Source: Acidobacteria bacterium Ga0074141 (lineage in GTDB: Bacteria > Acidobacteriota > Blastocatellia > Pyrinomonadales > Pyrinomonadaceae). Taken from it: a stretch of DNA of 64,000 bases. The position numbers and the translations under genes are program-made. Location of the stretch: positions 718,157 through 782,156 of the forward strand of contig LNDP01000023.1 in the NCBI GenBank assembly GCA_001464665.1. Reading direction: 5' to 3'. Below, piece by piece: positions 60,603-64,000 of the stretch (within the stretch, counting starts at the first letter, position 1; each line of letters begins with the position of its first letter). Below the pieces are notes generated by a model, which worked only from the letters and a program-made list of their open reading frames with translations, had not been told where the DNA came from and made no database searches.

Positions 60603-60875
60603 GGGGTCAGGCCTGCGATATTGCGATTCTTGTCTAGTTGCACTGCTCAAGAACTTGAATGAACGGCAGGGTCGCCTTAACCTCTTCGAGCATCGTGAGA
60701 AAACGATTGTGATCCTCACGTGAATGAAATATTCCCTTCCGGTCGTTGCCGCGAACGATCAAATGATGAATCCCACCCTCGACCTCCAAACGAATTCTTC
60801 TTGCCATCTCACACCCCTAAAGCCTAAAGTCAAACAATGAATCGGAAAGAATTGCAATCTCGCAGGCCTGACCCC
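60603..60875. mobile_element. ~273-bp element with 29-bp inverted ends carrying a RAYT remnant
   Basis: The ends 60603-60631 and 60847-60875 are inverted repeats identical at 27 of 29 positions, each containing GGGGTCAGGCCTGC. Between them is the N-terminus of a REP-associated Y1 transposase on the minus strand. The right end lies 13 nt before an RHS remnant, which suggests insertion into or beside an RHS gene. Confidence 0.75.
60634..60807 (-). pseudogene. truncated REP-associated tyrosine transposase (RAYT, Y1_Tnp)
   Basis: 57 codons: MARRIRLEVEGGIHHLIVRG followed by NDRKGIFHSREDHNRFLTML and EEVKATLPF, then an early TAG. This is the standard N-terminus of the IS200/REP-associated transposase family (x-R-x-R-x-x-x-x-G-x-x-H-H/Y-x-x-x-RGN-x-R). 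The frame stops before the region that carries the HUH metal site and the catalytic Tyr, so it cannot be active. The ATG follows GGGGTGTGAG. Confidence 0.8.
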
Positions 60876-60888
60876 ATTTCTTCTCTGC

Positions 60889-61008
60889 GGCCGCTTCACC
60901 TCGGTCGATCCGATGACGGCAAGCGCCACCATCCGCAACCCGCAGACCTTTAACCGGTACGCCTACGTCCTCAACTCGCCATACAAATTCACCGACCCGC
61001 AGGGCCGC
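60889..61008 (+). pseudogene. RHS core-end fragment 3
   Basis: Plus strand: GRFTSVDPMTASATIRNPQ, TFNRYAYVLNSPYKFTDPQGR, the conserved end of an RHS core, then intergenic repeat words replace the tip. It is on the opposite strand to fragments 1 and 2 and follows the RAYT element directly. Its DPQGR end replaces the usual DPxGL. Confidence 0.8.
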
Positions 61009-61078
61009 GGGCCAGCTGAAGCCGGGACTCAAAACTTGAATTCCGAATTCCGCATTCATCCTTCAACCTTTAAAAGAC

Positions 61079-61251
61079 ACCCTCCCTACCGGTCGGGTTT
61101 CCGCCTGTGAGGTTACGGCACGGATAAAAATTAGCTCGGATGAACCGCCCTTACTGACGAGCGGGCTTTCGCATTCTAGATTCCGGATTAACTTCTCTTC
61201 ACTCGCCACTCGTCACTCGCGACTAAGGCGAGCCCTTGCTGACGTGCGGGC
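61079..61251 (-). repeat. three inverted-orientation REP-like hairpins
   Basis: 61079-61098 is the exact reverse complement of the ACCC/GGGT variant at 56543; 61147-61166 and 61232-61251 are GCCC/GGGC units (loops GTCA on the minus strand). Around them are CACTCGTCACTCG and CACGATT short tandem words (61190-61320). Confidence 0.75.
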
Positions 61252-61396
61252 TTTCGCATTAATGGAAATCCGGATTTCAGATCCACTTTCACCATTCACG
61301 ATTCACGATTCACTATCCACATTCCGCAGCGGTTGGCATCGCGGGGGTGCAAGTTTGGCATCGTAGGGGCGTTCAGATAGAGAGGTGATGAACGAT

Positions 61397-61906
61397 ATGA
61401 GAAATGCAGGACTTGCGGTTGTGTGTTTGTTGGTGCTGGCGGCGGGGGCTTTTGGGCAGTTGGCGGCGGAGATACCGAACCCGGCGATCGACATGGAGGG
61501 CTACCTTAAGGTGGCGGGCGAGGCGGCACGGCACCGGGCTACCCGGCGGCTGACCGAGGCGGAATTCATTAAGATGAGCCGCGAGCCGGGCACGGTCGTG
61601 CTCGACGCGCGGAGCACGGAGAAATATCGCGAGATGCATGTGAAAGGTGCCGTGAACCTGAGCTTTCCTGACATCACGGTCGAGAGCCTCGGGCGGCTTT
61701 TTCCGGATCAGAGCACGCGGATTCTGATCTATTGCAACAACAATTTTGAGAATGCCGAGGAGCCCTTCCCGAAAAAGATGGCGACGGCCTCGCTCAACAT
61801 CTCGACCTATATCTCGCTTTTCACCTACGGCTACCGGAACGTTTACGAGCTCGGGCCGTTGGTCGATATTGGCGCGACAAAGCTCGAGATGGTCTCGGGC
61901 GAATGA
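61397..61906 (+). CDS. exported rhodanese-like protein
   Basis: 169 aa from the ATG at 61397, which is 9 nt after GAGGTG (alternatives at 61385 and 61388). Signal peptide (AGLAVVCLLVLAAGAFGQ). Rhodanese fold: PGTVVLDARSTEKYREMHVKGAVNLSFPD and ILIYCNNNFENAEEPF with the active-site Cys, then GYRNVYELGPLVD. The active-site loop is longer than the usual six residues. A periplasmic sulfur-transfer or binding role is likely. Confidence 0.85.
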   Translation: MRNAGLAVVCLLVLAAGAFGQLAAEIPNPAIDMEGYLKVAGEAARHRATRRLTEAEFIKMSREPGTVVLDARSTEKYREMHVKGAVNLSFPDITVESLGRLFPDQSTRILIYCNNNFENAEEPFPKKMATASLNISTYISLFTYGYRNVYELGPLVDIGATKLEMVSGE

Positions 61907-61945
61907 CCGAAACCATCTCGCAGGCTTATATAAACGCAGCGGCCG

Positions 61946-62380
61946 TTAGCTCTTGAGCGTTGCCGAGAGCGATATCTCGGCACCGGCAAGCACCCGCGAG
62001 ACCGGGCACTTTTCCTTTGCGTTTTTCGCGACTTCCTGAAATTCGTCGTCGGTGATATTAGGCACGACCGCCTCGGTGATGAGGTCGATGCGCGGGATGG
62101 AGAACCCGGCCTCTTCCTTTTCAACGTGGACGACCGCCTTCGTCTCAATGCTCGTTGCCTCGTATCCGGCACGGCCGAGAAAGCCCGAAAAGGCCATCGT
62201 AAAACACCCGGCGTGGGCCGCGGCGATAAGCTCCTCGGGGTTCGTCATCGTGGCGTCATCGCCAAACCGCGCATTGAAGGAATAAGGCCCCTCAAATGCA
62301 CCGCTCTCAAGCTTAAGGCTGCCCTTGCCCTCGGTAATGCTCCCCGCCCACTTTGCGTCTGCTGATCGTTTTATGCTCAT
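61946..62380 (-). CDS. osmC: OsmC-family peroxiredoxin
   Basis: 144 aa. The two redox cysteines are Cys59 (AAHAGCFTMAF) and Cys125 (AKEKCPVSRVL). Reduces organic hydroperoxides. NPEELIAAAHAGC and the final VLAGAEISLSATL are family hallmarks. Single gene convergent with the rhodanese gene. Confidence 0.94.
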   Translation of the reverse strand: MSIKRSADAKWAGSITEGKGSLKLESGAFEGPYSFNARFGDDATMTNPEELIAAAHAGCFTMAFSGFLGRAGYEATSIETKAVVHVEKEEAGFSIPRIDLITEAVVPNITDDEFQEVAKNAKEKCPVSRVLAGAEISLSATLKS

Positions 62381-62393
62381 AATTTGGTTTTAA

Positions 62394-62687
62394 TTATCTA
62401 GTCTCTGCGTGTAGTTTCAGTCCGAGTGCCTTGATCACTTTTAAAATGGTATCAAAACCCGGTGTCCTCTCTCCGGACAATGCTTTATAGAGGCTCTCGC
62501 GTGACAAGCCGGCGTCACGCGCCACCTGCGTCATACCCTTCGCCCTCGCAATATTGCCAAGGGCCTTCGCGACAAACGCCGCATCGCCATCCGCTATTTC
62601 GAGACATGCTTCGAGGTATGCCGCCATATCCTCGGGCGTTTCCAAGTACTCAGCGCTGTCATATCGAGTGGTTCTAATCTTCGGCAT
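62394..62687 (-). CDS. HigA-type antitoxin (XRE family)
   Basis: 97 aa from the ATG at 62687 (ribosome site GAGGAG; the longer frame to 62753 is not needed). KIRTTRYDSAEYLETPEDMAAYLEACLE matches the TIGR02684 addiction-module antidote opening; the helix-turn-helix is KGMTQVARDAGLSRESLYKALSGERTPGFDTILKVIKALG. It overlaps the toxin by 14 nt and should neutralise it and repress the pair. Confidence 0.9.
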   Translation of the reverse strand: MPKIRTTRYDSAEYLETPEDMAAYLEACLEIADGDAAFVAKALGNIARAKGMTQVARDAGLSRESLYKALSGERTPGFDTILKVIKALGLKLHAETR

Positions 62688-62979
62688 TTGATAGCTCCTC
62701 TGCGATCTGTTTCGCTTTTTCAATGTCTTTTGCTTGAGAACCCTTGTCGCCACCTGCCAGCAATATCACTAGTTCGGACCCGCGCTTAACAAAATATACT
62801 CGGTAGCCCGGCCCATAATCGATACGCATCTCCAAAACGCCGCCCCCGACGGGCTTGATGTCGCCACTATTTCCCGCCTCGAACCGATCGATCCGTGCCT
62901 GAATACGAACCCGAGCCCGGCGATCACGAAGTGCACGAAGCCATTTCGAGAAAACCTCGGTTTGACGGATCTCGATCAT
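62674..62979 (-). CDS. RelE/HigB-type toxin
   Basis: 101 aa, TIGR02683 killer-protein group: TEVFSKWLRALRDRRARVRIQARIDRF, GDIKPVGGGVLEMRIDYGPGYRVYFVKRGSELVILLAGGDKGSQAKDI. The basic RelE fold should cleave mRNA on the ribosome or act in the ParE manner. Toxin-first order is the HigBA arrangement. No counterpart of chromosomal integration features is nearby. Confidence 0.92.
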   Translation of the reverse strand: MIEIRQTEVFSKWLRALRDRRARVRIQARIDRFEAGNSGDIKPVGGGVLEMRIDYGPGYRVYFVKRGSELVILLAGGDKGSQAKDIEKAKQIAEELSNAED

Positions 62980-63104
62980 AAACCAGTGTAGCCGAATGGC
63001 TACATATTTTCAAGCTTTTCTCGTAAGGACTGTCGGGTTGCGATCACACTTAGTATCTGGTCGAACCGCAAGAATTAATTCGCTCGCTTGAGACTGATGC
63101 CATT

Positions 63105-63356
63105 CTAAGTGCGATATACAATTCTCGATAACTCTCCGACAAGCTTGTCGATCATCTCCTTTTCAGCTTCGGAATGATTTTCATGGGCAAACGACCGAAC
63201 ATCCTTTAGAGAATCCAAAAGTTCCGCCCATCCATCTGTTAAAGTAGCGGAGATTGGATATCCTCTCAGAATATATCTAAGCGAAATTAAACACCGACGA
63301 TCGCACCACGCGTCCACCAGTTTTCCAACTTCAATTAGGATCGAGGCATTGTCCAT
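63105..63356 (-). CDS. hypothetical protein overlapping hmgA
   Basis: 83 aa. Its ATG at 63356 overlaps the hmgA stop (TAATG), suggesting translational coupling. Helical: LIEVGKLVDAWCDRRCLISLRYILRGY and a C-terminal helix ENHSEAEKEMIDKLVGELSRIV. No family recognised. Confidence 0.6.
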   Translation of the reverse strand: MDNASILIEVGKLVDAWCDRRCLISLRYILRGYPISATLTDGWAELLDSLKDVRSFAHENHSEAEKEMIDKLVGELSRIVYRT

Positions 63357-64000
63357 TATTGCTGAAAATTCTTCTTCAACCCCTGCCAGACGGCGTGGTA
63401 GTCCGGCTGGAGCTCAGGGCACTCCATGGCGAAGCGGGTCGGGCGGATGATGTAGCGCGACTCGAACATAAAGGCCATGGTGCCGGCGAGCTTTTGCGGC
63501 TTGAGCTCGGCGTTCGAAGCCTTTTCGAAAGCATCGAGGTCCGGGCCGTGGGCCGACATCTGGTTGTGGAGCGATCCGCCGCCGGGCAGGAAGCCCTCTT
63601 CCTTGGCGTCGTACTGGCCGTAGATCAGGCCCATATACTCGCTCATCGTGTTGCGGTGGTACCATGGGGGACGGAAGGTATCCTCGCCGACGAGCCAGCG
63701 ATCCGGAAAGATGGCGAAGTCGCAATTTGCGACGCCCGCTTCTCCGCTCGGGCTCGTCAGGACCGTAAAGATCGACGGGTCGGGGTGATCGAACGAGATC
63801 GAGCCGATGGTGTTAAAGCGGCGGAGGTCGTACTTATACGGAGCGTAGTTACCGTGCCAGGCGACGACATCGAGCGGCGAGTGGTCGCTCTCGCACGACC
63901 AGAGATTTCCGCCGAATTTTTGAACGATCTCGCACGTCTCGTCCTTGTCTTCGTACCAAGCGACGGGCGTTTCAAAGTCGCGCGGATTGGCCAGGCCATT
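63356..64000 (-). CDS. hmgA: homogentisate 1,2-dioxygenase (partial, 3' part)
   Basis: 214 codons of the C-terminal half; the 5' end lies beyond the window. [20 protein letters not shown] and [20 protein letters not shown] carry the iron-ligand His and Glu; [17 protein letters not shown] follows with further ligand His. It opens homogentisate to maleylacetoacetate in tyrosine and phenylalanine breakdown. Other genes of the pathway are not in the window. Confidence 0.95.
   Translation of the reverse strand, partial: NGLANPRDFETPVAWYEDKDETCEIVQKFGGNLWSCESDHSPLDVVAWHGNYAPYKYDLRRFNTIGSISFDHPDPSIFTVLTSPSGEAGVANCDFAIFPDRWLVGEDTFRPPWYHRNTMSEYMGLIYGQYDAKEEGFLPGGGSLHNQMSAHGPDLDAFEKASNAELKPQKLAGTMAFMFESRYIIRPTRFAMECPELQPDYHAVWQGLKKNFQQ

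Overview
The window looks like chromosome of a Gram-negative acidobacterium, most likely Blastocatellia (Pyrinomonadaceae-like). The signs are a TonB-dependent receptor with a carboxypeptidase-regulatory N-terminal domain, a VWFA-related protein of the type common in Acidobacteria, DUF1957/DUF4912 glycogen genes, an LPS heptosyltransferase (so an outer membrane), GC-rich codon use, and gene-free stretches full of short hairpin repeats. This is inference from gene content; no rRNA or tRNA gene was recognised.

Layout. 1-17130 is mostly housekeeping: partial TonB receptor, dihydrolipoyl dehydrogenase, SerA, an epimerase, a BNR propeller protein. Then comes a cation/stress block (universal stress protein, P2-type Ca2+-ATPase, CBS protein, Na+/Ca2+ exchanger, and NhaA behind a leader that folds like a riboswitch) and the E2 component of a 2-oxoacid dehydrogenase. 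17146-26125 is accessory: secreted hypotheticals, an LCAT-like lipase, an OmpA protein, a VWFA protein, ankyrin and WD40 proteins, and a large hairpin-repeat island (23160-23780). 26487-32897 holds more repeats, NadE, a peroxiredoxin, a REC-HATPase fusion, an acyltransferase, heme A synthase and TlyA.

32867-41299 is an arsenic island. Divergent arsR faces arsI, a PLP trans-sulfuration enzyme, a membrane protein, a MacA/FtsX/ATPase export system, acr3 and arsC, and it ends at a strong terminator. Related GACATAT-type palindromes recur at three points and could be ArsR operators. 41328-55660 carries an AAA+ ATPase, inositol-phosphate synthase, GH57 branching enzyme with DUF4912, an LPS heptosyltransferase, an FHA-GGDEF cyclase and a PilN/PilO/PilP-like/pseudopilin operon. 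dps (55879) has a promoter whose -10 lies inside a perfect PerR/Fur-type box.

56383-61251 is a decayed mobile region: broken RHS genes (one with an in-frame amber codon ahead of an intact variable tip and a candidate membrane immunity gene), 20-nt hairpin repeats, heptamer repeats, and a ~273-bp element with 29-bp inverted ends that contains the N-terminus of a REP-associated Y1 transposase (RAYT). This RAYT relic gives a plausible source for the many REP-like hairpins. The window ends with rhodanese, OsmC, a HigBA-type toxin-antitoxin pair and the 3' part of hmgA.
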